Assembly (NCBI GenBank): GCA_013399305.1
Contig: VXAI01000083.1
Coordinates: 703,800 to 767,799, forward strand
Reading direction: 5' to 3'
Length of the DNA: 64,000 bases
Origin: Rostratula benghalensis
Lineage: Eukaryota; Chordata; Aves; Charadriiformes; Rostratulidae
Positions 11,305-43,089 of this stretch are shown piece after piece. A program made the translations under genes and the position numbers. The notes beneath the pieces were generated by a model that worked only from the letters and a program-made list of their open reading frames with translations, did no database searches and was not told the origin of the DNA. Position 1 is the stretch's first letter; each line of letters opens with the position of its first letter.

Positions 11305-12871
11305 ATACAGCCTATAATTGTCATTACAGTGAGGGAGGCAGAGTCTTAAAGGAACAGGAAGTGAGACTACACATTTCTAGATGTGAAAAAATGAAATGTA
11401 ACAGCACTAAATTAACATTCCACGACAGCATTTATTTCTCTATTCTTCATACCAAAAATCCCAAGTTTAAAACATTTTATTGGAAGTTCTGTTTAAAAAA
11501 ACCAAACACAACATAGTTTTTAATAAATAAAAATGTTTGCTTGCTTCCATTGTTTTTTTCAGCTTCACATTCTTTTCTGTATAAAATTTCAAGTGTCTAC
11601 TCTTCTAAAAGTTTATAAGATTCGAAGAGAATTTTTAAAGCCTCAAGCATAGGTACTTTCTTTTTTTAAATAGAGCATAGGTTTCATAAATAGCTAGTTA
11701 CAGAAAACAATAAAATAGACAAACTAGTAATACATAATTACCTTTGTAACTGTGTGTTCCCAAGTGATATTTTAAATTCCTGAATCCCAACTGTCTCCAA
11801 CAGGAATACGGTATTTACAATATTAAAACATTTACACTTGAGAAAATGTTTAGCTCCCACATAATTTCACTTGCACTGTACATTCAAACTTAAAAATATT
11901 TTGGTTCTTCAACATAAAGCACCTTATAGAGTATTCTGATCACATGATAAACATTCTGTAAGTCAACAGCACACCTTTGGGGCGGGTGTTGGACAGCCAA
12001 TCTATTTTCAAAGATCTGGACTCCAAGTTTCTTAATCAGCTACAGATTACCCAAAAACACTGCGTACGAAATTCAAGTTCAAAAGACAAGTCCAGACAGA
12101 TTGTGCTAAAGAGGAAAACTGGGCTGAAAGGGACTTCCTGGGTCAGTAAGTCCTGAGCACTGCTCTTCCTGGCATCACTTCACCCAAGCCTCACAACTTG
12201 CTTTCCACCCACAGCAGCTCTGTCAGAAGCCGTACTAGAACACAAGAGCCGGTGGAGTTAAAAAGCTTCATCTGAAATCAAGCCAAGATTTATCCCAGCC
12301 ACCTTACATCCATTCCTTCTTGGGCTAACACTGCTCTTCAGCTCAGTTATCTCCTCTCTCTAGAGGCTGACCCTCTGACTACACTCACAAGCTGCTCTCC
12401 ACTCTCGGCCAACATTATTCTGTATTCCCCCAAAATCCCCAATCATCACCTCTGTACCTCATCAAGCCTCCTTGTTTTGAAAAGTAGCCTTATTTTTTCT
12501 GTAACTGGATCAAGTGCTGGGTTTCACAAAAACTGGAAAAGCCTAGAAAAACATCCGTGTTGAGAAAGAACTGGTGATCAAGCCAGCATTCCACTGTAAC
12601 CATTCAACCTACATACAACTTGGACAACAAAACGGTTAAAGCCAAGTGCTCTGGAAATCTATTTGGAAATAATTTAACAAATTTTTCATGCTGCTTTATC
12701 TACCAAACAGGAATCCAACCCTGAATTACTCTGTTTCCTGCAGTAAGAGCGTGAGATCTGTCTTTTCCAGCCATAGACACCTTCACCACCACCGGCAGTA
12801 GTGAAACTCCCACCTAGGAGTTTCTGCCTCGTGCCTTCACAGCACAACTAAGACCACCCAGCAGCACAATT

Positions 12872-12906
12872 CAGACACACACACACAGACACACACACAC
12901 AGACAG
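12872..12906. repeat. (AC)n microsatellite with AG interruptions
   Basis: Runs of CA dinucleotides broken by three CAGA interruptions, inside the probable ATP7A 3'UTR. Confidence 0.95.
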
Positions 12907-14878
12907 AATACTTCCCCTTCATCTGCAGAATCTTGCCAAGAACATCGTCCAGAAAGAGTGCACAGACAGGAACACTGAAATCTTTGGAAACAGTTTGCAC
13001 ATCTGTGAAGCACTAAAACCCCACTGTAATACAATCAAACAGTTTTTAGGTCACTGTCTGCTTTGTAAGAAACAGGTTTGTTGCTGAAACCCAAGAACAC
13101 CACCTTAAGGAATGGCTTTGCAGAAACATCTCTCAGCATTTCTTAACACTACAATATATACATATAGCTACATAGCAATAATCCATTAAAAAAAAAATCT
13201 ATATTGATGTGGAGATATTAAGAACCTAAATCTTGCAACAGAAATATTTTGTTTCTTAAACTAGTGGCAACAAATTATGTTGTCCTCACTGCAACAGAGC
13301 TAGTACACTGAGTTACTAACAACAATGCTATAGCACAACTTTTCTGGTTCCATACACTGGTATTTTTCTGGTAGTTCTCAGATAAAATACAAAAGCTGTT
13401 TCCTTAAGACTTTTTACATACACAATCTATGCACTGACATCAGACTTCATATTAAAAAACAGAACTGTAGAGATCTCTTCATCATACACCAGACAGAGTA
13501 TTTCTCCTCTACAAACACAAACTGGAACTACACCCTTAGACCATGGACTGTATTTTGCATTGTAATTCAACTCAACCCAGTAATTGCTTCAGAAAGCTGT
13601 CTCAGCAGAGTAGTTAAAGAGCAAGGATAAGTAACAAACAGGTAGCTACCTACTGGACGATGAACACCTTTATTTCTCATTGAGAATATTCATGATCAAA
13701 ACCTTCATTTTGCTATTTCAGTTCAGTAACAAACGAAGACTGCCTTGGTTTCCAAAGCCTGGATCTGAGCATCCCAATCAAAGGAAGTTTTGCATCAATC
13801 TATGGAGTGGACTCTGGACCATTCCTGGTATGGAGACAGTTCATCTTTACAAGCAATTGACGTTAGTGCGGTATCTGCGATAGTATTCCATATCTGCAGA
13901 GCCTGAACTGTAAAGATTTCAAAGGCAGTCCTGGCCTGACCAGTCCAAAGTGCTCTGGTTCATGTTAAGAGTTAGTAAATATTGGTAGTGAGCACTAACT
14001 ACACTGCTGGCTTCTTAAAAGCTAAACATTTTGGGTAATAGCACAGCACATTCATGTGGCATTCAGATGCCGCAGGAGTTCTTGGCATGGGAGCGGCTGG
14101 GAATACGCGAACCTCCCCACCCATTCAGCAGACAACGACAGTAGCAGGAGTGTACCGGGGCAGGGATGGAGAGTTAAATGCAGGTGGTGCTGTTAAAAAG
14201 CAAACCCAAAACCTCCCATTCCTGCCTCGCAGGAATCCAGATGACAAATGATGAGATGATTTGATGCCAGGAGTGTGCAGAGCTGGAACCAGGCATTTGC
14301 AAGAAGAAAAGGCATTTGAGAGGAACCGTTTCCGGCAGAAGGCAGGCACAGGCCATGGAACCAGAGGGTCCTGGAAGCTTTGAAGTAAGGCACGTCTATC
14401 TGCAAACACAGAACCTTCAGTATTTTGCAGATGCAGTAATTTATAATTTTTTAAGACAGTAACAACCTTGATGATGCACACAGTAGCCTATTATCAAGGC
14501 TGGGAAATAGGTTTCTGGTTCTTTAGTTTCCTTAATTGTATTCTGACACTTTGCCAAGACAAACGCTACACCACAAGCTTCATAGAACGGTAACACAGCC
14601 CTGTTTGCAAACGTTAACAGCCTCTGCACCAGGTTTTTTTTTTTTTTGTAAGTCTAGTTTAAAAAAAAAAAAAAGAAGAAAAAAGACAACCCTGGGAAGT
14701 CACTGCAAAGACTAACTTTCTACATTAAAGAAGAAATCCAAAAAGAACTCCAAAAATAATCAGTTCGTGCACAGACTTCTAGGCAGCTGTTTTGGTTGGT
14801 TTGTGATTTTGCTTCAGCGTTTTGGTTTTTAATTTTTTTTTTTTTTTTGCTTGGCCATGGTGGGAGGGAGAAGTCTTT

Positions 14879-34477
<19,599 letters not shown>

Positions 34478-34486
34478 TGTGAAATT

Positions 34487-34504
34487 CTACTCCAATCTTC
34501 TCAT
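34487..34504 (-). CDS. Short upstream ORF in the ATP7A leader
   Basis: An ATG at 34504 opens a five-codon frame ending TAG, nine bases before the ATP7A start codon. It lies in the 29-nt non-coding part of exon 2, so every transcript using this exon would carry it. Whether it is translated is unknown. Confidence 0.5.
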   Translation of the reverse strand: MRRLE

Positions 34505-34506
34505 TG

Positions 34507-37500
34507 CTGTTGGGCAAAAACAATTAAGACATTTGTTTTCAAATCATTTCACAAAGACTGAAATCAAACCAGGCATTTAACAGGTGATGCACTTGGCCAC
34601 ATGTAATTAGCAGATGTCAAAATTTGAGGAAAGCTTAACAGGAAGGAGAACTTTAGGTATTTATTCCTATGAATTGTCAAAAAGGGAAAGTGTAATTGCA
34701 TGCAGCAACCTGTGATTCACTGGTGTGTGAGATGAAACTACAAGGAGAAGCAAGTGAGAAAGAAAGACACCAGGTCCTAGAATCCTAGAACAACAAAGGA
34801 CAGCAGGAAGTCAGTGGCACAGGCGATGATCCTGTTTTCCCACATTTCTCTCTCATATATTATCCTACACTGGTAAAAACAAACGATACTGAAATTAGTC
34901 CTAGGAAGCAAATCAAGCCCTTTCCCACATCTCATTTAGAAGAGCCTAGTTCCTGCTCCTCTGAAGATTACTGTTATTACTTTTGCTCATTAAAAAAAAA
35001 GCCCAGAATAAAACTAATTGAACCCAAATCAAATCAATTTGTAGAAATAATGGCTAATACAAAGGACTTACTGCATTCAGTGCACAAGCTGTTAAGGAGC
35101 AGAGGGGAAAAGAGGGCAAAATAAGTGATTTCCATATTTTTTTAGCGTTCTGAAAATTCACATTATTTTTTCCCATGACAGAGAGATTAGTGACCAGGAA
35201 AATTATCACAGCCAGGTGCCTAATGTTTGTGTTAAGCTGCAGTGGAGGCAACAGCAAATTTTGATGATTAACCGTACAGCTAAAGTTAAACACGTGTACA
35301 ACTTGGTTTTTTACCCTGGGGAGTTACCTGGGAAACTAAATTACATTAAGTATTAACAAAGTTTAATAACATTAATTTGCTTGCTCCTTGGTGACATTTC
35401 AGAAGTCTTCCCTGTTACAGAAGGTCTGAAAGCTTCTGGTTTCGTTTCGAGACGTGCTACAAACCATGCAAGAATACAAGGATGTTTCACCATAGAAAGC
35501 CCACTGATGCATTAAGCTAAATGCTGAAGCTTAATCAACAAGAAGTAAAGACAGTATAAACCTCTGAATTAGTGAAACTTCTAAGAGAATAAAATAAAAT
35601 CAAAACATATTTTTCTTTTAACTGCATTTCGTGTGAGGAGCCAGGAACACATCACAGGTTTCTGTCAGCTTGTGGCAGAATTTAACTATAATTTCTAGGC
35701 CAAAAAAGAAAAAAAAAATTAACTATGTAAACAACATGGAAGATAGTCTGAGAAGCTGATTTTAAGTACACTATAGTCAGTAGAAGACAGTGACAATAAC
35801 CCATCCCTGCTAAGAACAGAAAAAAAGACAACTCCACCCTAAGAGTTATTACAGATCTCACTTCTCACCTACTCTTACAAGATCTGAATTATTAGACACA
35901 CACACAAGTATTTGTATGTAAATATTCTCACCTTACAGAAATACAAAGCTGTCACCTGACACACAAGAGCATTATGAAAAAGCAGATGAGCATATTTTAA
36001 GTGAACTACACACAGCGGGCCCAAGAAATCAGGCTCATTTGCACACTCAGAGGTACAAGATGTTTTATAAAAACACTGTAAAGCTGCCCAGTAAAATCTA
36101 TGCTTTCATGTCATCATATTGAAATACTGTCCTTACTGATTGCCTTAGCTCTTCCCCAAAGAATGCTCAGTCCAGAGACAAAGACATAATTGTAACTCCA
36201 CAGTTCAGAAGCAATGAATACTCCCAGGAGGCTGAGTAACAGATAAAGGTTCAAAAAGTACTTGACTTAGAGCATGCTGTGTGAGTGCAACCAGACATGT
36301 CTGACTGACTAATGTGACACGCAATAGTGGATCACAGGCAGAGCCAAGCTGTCCTCAGGTGAGGTTTGGATAGAAGTGAATTTACAAGCATTTCAGGTAC
36401 ATGATCAACTTGATGTGGATCCCGTTGTTTTAGAGAACACTAACGGTTTTATTCTTTTATTTTTATTCTTAACCAATGCTCCATCTATAAAATGCCTTCA
36501 TCATAAATTTGTAAATAATTTTAGGATACGACAATGCAAACAAATGGCAGCCCTCACCCATCAATCTGTCTGACAGCTATGTATTTAGAACACAAGAAAC
36601 CAAAAGGCTTCAATCCAACTACTACTTTGGAATGCCACCTAGGGCAGCCTCAGCCTAGGAAACACCCAGGCTTTGAACAAACTTTGCAAAAGCTTACTGT
36701 ATTCCCCACTACACTATTTACTGCTCGATACCTTTGGAAACTCCCATTTTCTATTGTGTTTGATCACCTTCACCTGTGTTTGGCAGTACACAAACCTGTA
36801 ATACTTCCTTGTTTGTATATTAAGACCACCAATGAAGTAGCAGAGCCATTGAAATGATCTGGCTCTGCAACAGCGAGAGCTGAACAGGGAAGGCTGGCTA
36901 CGTGTGCTGGAGCAATGCCCAGTGACAGAACAGGAGGCATACTAAGGATAATTGAAACCAAAATGACATCTGAATTTAGTTATAAGTCCTTGTATGTTTT
37001 TATTCAATGCAATTTCAGGCTCAATGTGTGTGTTGCCTGTGTACAAGTTAAAATCCAAACATTTTATTTTCTTGAAGAAAGTCAAATATTGTTTCTATTA
37101 AGTGAATGAAGCAACAGAAAGAAATAATTTCTTCTGTCCACAGCAATTGCTTCCAATGGAAAGGAATATTAAATAGTGGTCAGGTACAAGGTGACTGAGA
37201 CGCTCAGATTCATCTCTCTGAACCATTTTGGGTTTTTTTTTTTATTTTTAAATGTGCCTATAGCCGCCTTTGTAAGTAGGCTATCTGAAGCAAGATAATG
37301 ATAAGTTAAGTTGTTCACAATCTCATACTATTAAAAAAAAATAAAATCCAAAAAAGAAAATAGGAGCAATAGGAGCAAAGTTAAAACCAATAGAACCCCA
37401 GACTCTCACCTTACCCCCCCAAAACACCGTAGTGGTTCTAGTATCTGAGCTAAGCCAGGCACTGCAGTGGGACAAAGCCCCATGTACCACAAACATACTT

Positions 37501-38950
37501 TGTGCCTGCTCTAGGACCAGAGGGATACTTGACTGGGCAACACACAGCATTTCTGGTTGAGTGCACAACTTTGGCTTTCACACACAGAATTACCCAAGTT
37601 TTCTAGATATAATTATCCTCAACTTATAGCTCCTGAAACTCAAGAGGTCAAAGCTAAGCAAAAATCACAGGAAGGCCAGAAACAGAATCTGACAGATTTA
37701 ACTACAGCCCGTGGACTTGAATAAGTTTCTAAATGGCTGAGTTCTATTTTATAGCTTGCTTTATTTATGGCAGTAGAAAGATGAATTATATTAAATGGAA
37801 TAAAAAGGTACCCGTCCTAAGATTCTGCAAAGACATGAAAAAGAGCATGAAAGGATGAAGTGGTATCATCTCACCCTCGGGCTTACAGGAGATCTGGTCC
37901 CATAGAAAAGAACAAGGTTTTATTATGCTCATTGGCAAACAGTTACATTTGCAGGCATGACTAGATACATGAGGCTTAATCACCGAGGGAGAAACTGCAC
38001 ATCTACAATAAACACCTGGTACAGACAGCTATATGATACTCTAAATAGGCTGTAATTCGCGTTGCTCAAGATTTTAACAAGTCTTGCTTGGTCAGCAGAC
38101 TATGGAAACTGCTCTGGAGGACTTTATTTCTATACAAGCTGGGTGGGGAAAAAAAGGTACACCTTGAAACCATTCTACTTCACTTCTAAGAAGACTTTAA
38201 CTGGAGATAAATTCTTAGCAAATCCTTTTACTTGTTTGTGTCCTTCCACTACCTCTTTGAGTCAAATTTATGGAGAATGTGTATGTTCCCCTGGAATAAT
38301 CACAGCAAATATTAGGACAGAATATAATTTATAAACCCTTGTTATAAGAGCACACTAAGGCCAACTGGAGCTCCTCATTCTTTTTAGTCTCAAAATACAA
38401 GGAACACATTACACAAATGAATAAGAATAAAACAGTAAATGACACATAATGCTAGCTTTTACTTTCCCAGTCCACCATGTGAGAAGGAAAATAAAGATTC
38501 AGGTCTTTTATCTACAATAATATACACTGTAATTACCAATTTATCATCAAATTGTGCTTGTGCTCATACAGTGCACTGTTATATATACAACTAACTTCCA
38601 CACTACCAAACAGAAAATGATTATTTCTTAGACTATTTAAATCCACAAATACAAGTTAACAAGTATTAAGTACAGAAAGGCAATCTTCAGTAAATCTATA
38701 ATGGATTTTCGGGAACTTTTCACTAATAACAACTACATGCAATTTCCAGAACGTGCATGTAGAGAAGCAGTAGTTAAGCTGGGCTTACTCTTGCTCATTT
38801 TAGGGAAAAGTAAAGTACCACACAAACAAATATTTGCCCTTTCCCAGAATATTTATGCTATGCTTTTAACTGAAGCATTGGAAAAACAGTGGTGCACGCA
38901 GTACAGCCATCAAAAAGCAAAAAAACTAAGGCAGACGTTTCAGAGGTACA
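34507..38950 (-). other. ATP7A: ATP7A intron 1
   Basis: About 4.5 kb between coding exon 2 and the upstream CpG island. A/T-rich, with no supported exon, RNA gene or transposon. Confidence 0.6.
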
Positions 38951-39690
38951 AGTTAAGCAGCTCGGGGGTGGGGGAGCGGGGAACCAAAAAAAACAACAAC
39001 CCAAAACCCAACCAACCCGGGGGTCCTTGGGGAAGAGGCTCAGCGACTTGCGCGTTCAGATTCAGCGCAAGCCTTTCTCCGAGGTACTTCTTCAGGTCCC
39101 CGCTGTGAGGGCACACTTACTGCAGAGCCCGAAGCAAGGAGACGTCCCTCGGGTGCGGACGCCCGCCGATAAGCACAGCCTATCGTGCTTCCCCTCGGCA
39201 GCCCGACACTGCCCTGCCCGCTGCCACCGGCTGCATCCCGAGGAAGCCCCAGGCGCGCTGATGTGAGTCCCGCACCGCTGTTTCACCGAGCACTGGGGAA
39301 AAAAAAAATAAAAAAAAAAATCCCGAAGGCGGGAGCAGTTTACGCGGTGAGGCGGCTGAAGAGGAAATACCGTCCCGGGTTCCCAGCCCTCGGTCCGGTC
39401 TGCTCCGAAACGCCGAGTCACCTCCTGCTCGCCCCCCGGAGCCCACGCCACCTCTTACGGGACGAGCCACACACCACGGTTCCCCTAGGAGCCAGAGGGT
39501 CCCCTGTCACCCTTCCTCGCCACTCCGCAGCGGGGTGCGGAAAGACCCTCGGCCAAGCCTGAACAGTTCCTTTCGGGCCTGGACCCCCCGCAGGGCGCTG
39601 AGGGGCGGGCCGCTCCCTCAGGCGGCGGGACCAGCCTCCCGCCGCGCCCAGGGGACACGTAGCGCAGCAAAGCCCCTCCCCGCAGCCCCC

Positions 39691-39773
39691 NNNNNNNNNN
39701 NNNNNNNNNNNNNNNNNNNNNNNNNNNNNNNNNNNNNNNNNNNNNNNNNNNNNNNNNNNNNNNNNNNNNNNNN
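39691..39773. other. Assembly gap (83 N)
   Basis: Unknown bases within the GC-rich island. Flanks are C/G-rich, typical of sequence lost in short-read assembly. Confidence 0.99.
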
Positions 39774-39871
39774 CCGCGGGCGGCTCCGGTGGCCTCTCCC
39801 CGCTCCGGGGCGGCACCTGGCACTTTGCCCCATGCGACCGGCCCGCCCCCGCCCCGCCGGGAGGGCGCCGC

Positions 39872-39929
39872 CACGTGACCGGAGGGCCCCTCCCCTCCCC
39901 GCTCACGTGACAGGAGCGGGGCACGTGAC
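39872..39929 (+). promoter_or_regulatory. Three E-boxes CACGTGAC
   Basis: CACGTGAC occurs at 39872-39879, 39904-39911 (as TCACGTGAC from 39903) and 39922-39929, all in one orientation within 58 bases. This is the core bound by USF and MiT/TFE factors (CLEAR-like). Confidence 0.65.
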
Positions 39930-40436
39930 GGCGGCGTGAGGCGACGGAGCGGAAAAAGCGCGGTTCCGTCAGCGTCGGTTGTGGGGGAGCAGCTGGGAAA
40001 CGCATTTTAGCTCTCGGCGGCCCTCCAAGGCCTCAGAGAGAAACGCGATTGTCGGTAGTGGTTCAAAAAATCCCCCCGGGATCTCACCAGAAAAGCAAAG
40101 CTTTGCTGTTACAGAGGTGAACTCTACGGCGGGAGCGGAGGTGAGGTTTGTTTAAGCACGGGCATCGGGCTGTACGGATAACCATACAGAGTGTTCAATC
40201 TGTCCCTTACACACTCGCTCGCAAGAGCAACTGGGACCACCTACAATAAGACTGGATTGTTTTGAGTCTTTACACTCTTTCTTACACTTCAGCAGACGTG
40301 GAGCGTGGAGGGAAACTAGAAGAGCCAGAGAGATTTCTAGGTGTTATTTATTAGAGCAGGAACGCCACTGTAGAAGTGGTGATCAGAGAAGAGATACCAT
40401 TACATTGTGATTTTTTTCAGTGAAAGTTCAGACCAG

Positions 40437-40442
40437 TTTATT
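40437..40442 (-). terminator. COX7B: COX7B polyadenylation signal
   Basis: AATAAA on the minus strand 15 bases after the COX7B stop codon. It implies a very short 3'UTR ending around 40415-40425. Confidence 0.7.
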
Positions 40443-40456
40443 GTAAGCAAAGGCTG

Positions 40457-40531
40457 TTACTCCCTCCATTCCTTTGGAGTGATTCTGCCAACAGGTGACA
40501 AGCCCCACTCAATTCCAGCTTGCGTTAACAC
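40457..40531 (-). CDS. COX7B: COX7B exon 3
   Basis: 75 nt, encoding VLTQAGIEWGLSPVGRITP to KEWRE and TAA. Acceptor CTACAG. Confidence 0.97.
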   Translation of the reverse strand: MLTQAGIEWGLSPVGRITPKEWRE

Positions 40532-42655
40532 CTGTAGGAGGATAAAAATCAAGATTAACTCCAAAATCAAATAAACCTTCAGATAGAGAGCCACTTCTAT
40601 TGTTTTTGGTTTACATTTCTTGTATTAGAACATGACACCTCAGTCATCTGCTAATAAAGCACGTGGAATATATTTACATTGAGCAGTATTTAAATACTTC
40701 TGTTTTCTATTTCAAAATATCTTGGTTTTGAACAAAGAATCTGAAATGTAAAACCCCACTGTTATTTCAATCTATAAATGTTTCTGCTAAAACCTCCACC
40801 TATACAGCTTAGAAATCCCACATACCATAGAGAACACTTGTGTTTCTACTGTATTTTAAAACCAGGCAATAGACACAGGAATTTGTCTAACAACTCAGCA
40901 TCAAAATAATAACTAGCACAACTTCCATCTCTATCACATTCCTACTGACTTCAATAAAAAACTCCTAAATTCGAACCACTTAAGTTATTTCAAACAAGTA
41001 AGGCTATGTGAAACTTGCAAGTTTACAGCTGTAGTCACAACAGAGTGGTGAAAGAAAAGGATGACTTACGTATCCCCAGACAGTAGTAAAAGCTACAGCT
41101 CCACCAAGCAGTACCAGGTTCCCATATTTATCGTGGAAGTCAGGCTCATGTTTGTGATGAGCTTGTCTTACTGCAGTATGCCGGATGCTCCGAGCTAACG
41201 AATGTTAAAGACAATCAGAAGTACAGAAAATCAACCAAAATATGCATTCAAACCATTCACAGCCACATCTCCCACCGATGGAGAGGGAAACATAAGCAGT
41301 GAATCACTTTACAAAAAGCTGAAGAAAAAAAATAATCAATCTTTTGGACTTAAGAGTTCTGGAATGACTCCAAAACACGGGATATACAGAAAGCCTCGTG
41401 GTTTGTTTTAGCTTTCCCCAATTTCTCTCTATAAAGTTACTCCTGAAGTCTAATTCCAGTAAAAAAAAATTCTCTAAGTTACTTTTTTTATTAAGATGTT
41501 TTCTTTGGGCCCTCAGTGGAAGTTCAAGTATGCTTTTAAGTATTACTATTTCTATAATAAAATATTTTGCTTAATACTTCAAAGTTTCAGATTCCTGCCT
41601 GTAAATATTTATTTTGCCAGTATGTTTACATAATACAAGCATTTTCTGGATGAAGCTCACCATCAGATTAAGCAGTTGAAGGCAGTGGGTATGGGTAACA
41701 CCTTTCTCATTCCTTCAAGATTTTTGAAAGGAAGGGAGAGAGGTGAAGAAGGAAATGGAAATAACGGTGGGCGTTTGCATGACATAAGTAATAGAGAAGG
41801 AAATATAGACAGATACATTCAGATGACAGGATGTATGGATGTACACTGTAAATGTACACTACAAAAGGTTGATTATTACCGAGAAGACAGGGTTAAGAAT
41901 CAAACCACTTGACTGTTTAGTAGTTTTGTACAAAACATTTGATAAGGCAGTGATTTGTGCATAAAAATATACACTACAAAATATCATCTTCTATCAGGTC
42001 AATGGTTCACATTTACCCAAACGAGATTAGAGTAATCTACTCCATCCCTAGCATGCTGTGAGTCTGCACAAGTTTGTTGTTTGGGGCTTAACAGAAAAAA
42101 AAGAAGCATGGATATCTACCATGATAAACTCTGCTAAGCTTGTTTATTTTAGGTGCAGGTACCTTGGGGTAAGCACATCATGAACCAGGACTAGATCTGA
42201 GAGGGCCGTATTAAGCTGTATTATCACTGAAGGGACTTACGAGATAATTTTACCCGTAAGGCTGGTCATTGACTACACCTTACCACCTCAGGTGACGAGA
42301 CCTGGATGTGGCTCTGGTTACCATTCAGGATGAAAAGCACCGAAGAAGGGAACCCAAGGTCAGTTCAAGTAAAAGCAAGTAGGAGGTAAGAGAGGCAGGG
42401 GAAAAAAAGAAAGAAAAAAAAAAAGAACAAAAAAGCCGCAGATGAAGGACGACGAGAGAGTTGCCGGGCAGCCCCTCAGCTCCCCTCACGACTGTTCAGG
42501 GACAGTCCTCACAAGGAAAGCACCTCACCGTAAGGAGATCCCCCCACACCCCCCGACAAAACGGCCTACTCCGGAGAAACACCCCCAGTTCTTCTACACT
42601 CCAGAGAGCCTTGCTTACCGGTGAGGTTCAGAGCAGTCCTAGCCACAGGGAACAT
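40457..42655 (-). CDS. COX7B: COX7B, cytochrome c oxidase subunit 7B (complete, 3 exons)
   Basis: COX7B is a small nuclear-encoded single-span subunit of respiratory complex IV in the inner mitochondrial membrane. Joining 42655-42619, 41194-41070 and 40531-40457 gives 237 nt, 78 residues (human 80), all junctions GT-AG and in phase. The N-terminus MFPVARTALNLTARSIRHTA is basic, as expected of a mitochondrial presequence. The conserved core follows (EPDFHDKYGN), then a membrane segment (LVLLGGAVAFTTVWGYVL) and the tail GLSPVGRITPKEWRE. It lies on the ATP7A strand, as in human. Confidence 0.97.
41070..41194 (-). CDS. COX7B: COX7B exon 2
   Basis: 125 nt, encoding the end of the presequence, EPDFHDKYGN and most of the membrane segment. 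Donor TAC|GTAAGT. Confidence 0.97.
42619..42655 (-). CDS. COX7B: COX7B exon 1
   Basis: 37 nt, 12 residues (MFPVARTALNLT) plus one base. Donor G|GTAAGC. Confidence 0.95.
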
Positions 42656-42960
42656 GCTGACGAGCAGAGTACAGCCCAGCTGCCGGTGTAACGCCGGTAC
42701 CCTTGGTGAGCGGTGAAAAACAAAATGGCCGCGCCGGAAGTGGCCGGGGCGCCTCGCTGCTGAGCGGAGGCCTGTGGGTAACGCGGCCGCAGAGGGAGGG
42801 CGGGCGTTCGTTTCGGCAGAGCGAGAGGGGGCAGCTCCGCAGCCGGAGAAGAGGGCCAGGGGCGCCGCTCTCCTCGGCGCGTCCGGAGCGCTCCGCCGAG
42901 GGCGGGGAGGGCTGGGCGCGGCGGGAGGAAAAGCTCTAAGGGGCTCCTGGTGGCGCTTGC
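42656..42960 (-). promoter_or_regulatory. COX7B: COX7B CpG-island promoter with ETS/NRF-2 and YY1-like sites
   Basis: A GC-rich block between COX7B and the tRNA. CCGGAAGTG (42734-42742) is a strong GABP/NRF-2 type ETS site about 80 nt upstream of the start, and AAAATGGCC (42722-42730) resembles a YY1 site. Both factor classes are known regulators of nuclear COX subunit genes. Confidence 0.65.
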
Positions 42961-42969
42961 TCTCGCAGT

Positions 42970-43085
42970 GTCAGGATGGCCGAGTGGTCTAAGGCGCCAG
43001 ACTCAAGGCGTTCCGCGCCTTCCCGCAGCGGGTTGGGTATTCTGGTCTCCGTATGGAGGCGTGGGTTCGAATCCCACTTCTGACA
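42970..43085 (+). tRNA. tRNA-Leu (CAA) with a 32-nt intron
   Basis: The gene folds as a class II leucine tRNA. The acceptor stem pairs GTCAGGA (42970-42976) with TTCTGAC (43078-43084), with discriminator A at 43085. The anticodon stem pairs CCAGA with TCTGG. The anticodon CAA is at 43004-43006, and the intron occupies 43008-43039, directly after base 37. A long variable arm follows (GTCTCCGTATGGAGGC). Internal Pol III promoters are intact: an A box around TGGCCGAGTGG and a B box GGTTCGAATCC. Mature length would be 84 nt before CCA addition. It closely matches vertebrate tRNA-Leu-CAA genes, which also carry an intron here. Confidence 0.97.
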
Positions 43086-43089
43086 CCAC

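Larger units (their letters stand above)
11280..14878 (-). other. ATP7A: Probable ATP7A 3'UTR
   Basis: This is continuous A/T-rich sequence after the ATP7A stop codon. The farthest plausible polyadenylation signal I can see is AATAAA on the minus strand (11304-11299), which would give a 3'UTR of about 3.6 kb. Mammalian ATP7A also has a 3'UTR of several kilobases. Other AATAAA copies lie closer to the stop (for example near 11430 and 11475), so shorter forms are possible. The end point is inferred, not proved. Confidence 0.5.
38951..40150 (-). promoter_or_regulatory. ATP7A: CpG island, probable ATP7A promoter and exon 1
   Basis: A GC- and CpG-rich block between COX7B and ATP7A exon 2, at the place where the non-coding first exon of ATP7A should be. 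A candidate exon 1 donor on the minus strand is CTGCA|GTAAGT (donor at 39120), and another is CTG|GTGAGA near 40088. An 83-base gap inside the island may hide the real start. Three CACGTGAC motifs lie at 39872-39929. Confidence 0.6.

Noticed and set aside
12872..12906. Regularly spaced repeat resembling a small array
   Set aside because: It is an interrupted CA microsatellite, not a CRISPR-like array.
14821..14850. T-rich tract after the ATP7A stop as a terminator
   Set aside because: Pol II genes do not end at T-runs. No AATAAA placed to support cleavage here was seen.
34507..38950. A PGAM4-like retrogene in ATP7A intron 1
   Set aside because: Human carries one in this intron. I looked for a phosphoglycerate mutase frame and saw none here, as expected for a mammal-specific copy.
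39418..40005. Long open frames across the N gap
   Set aside because: They read through unknown bases and GC-rich promoter sequence, so length is not evidence of coding.
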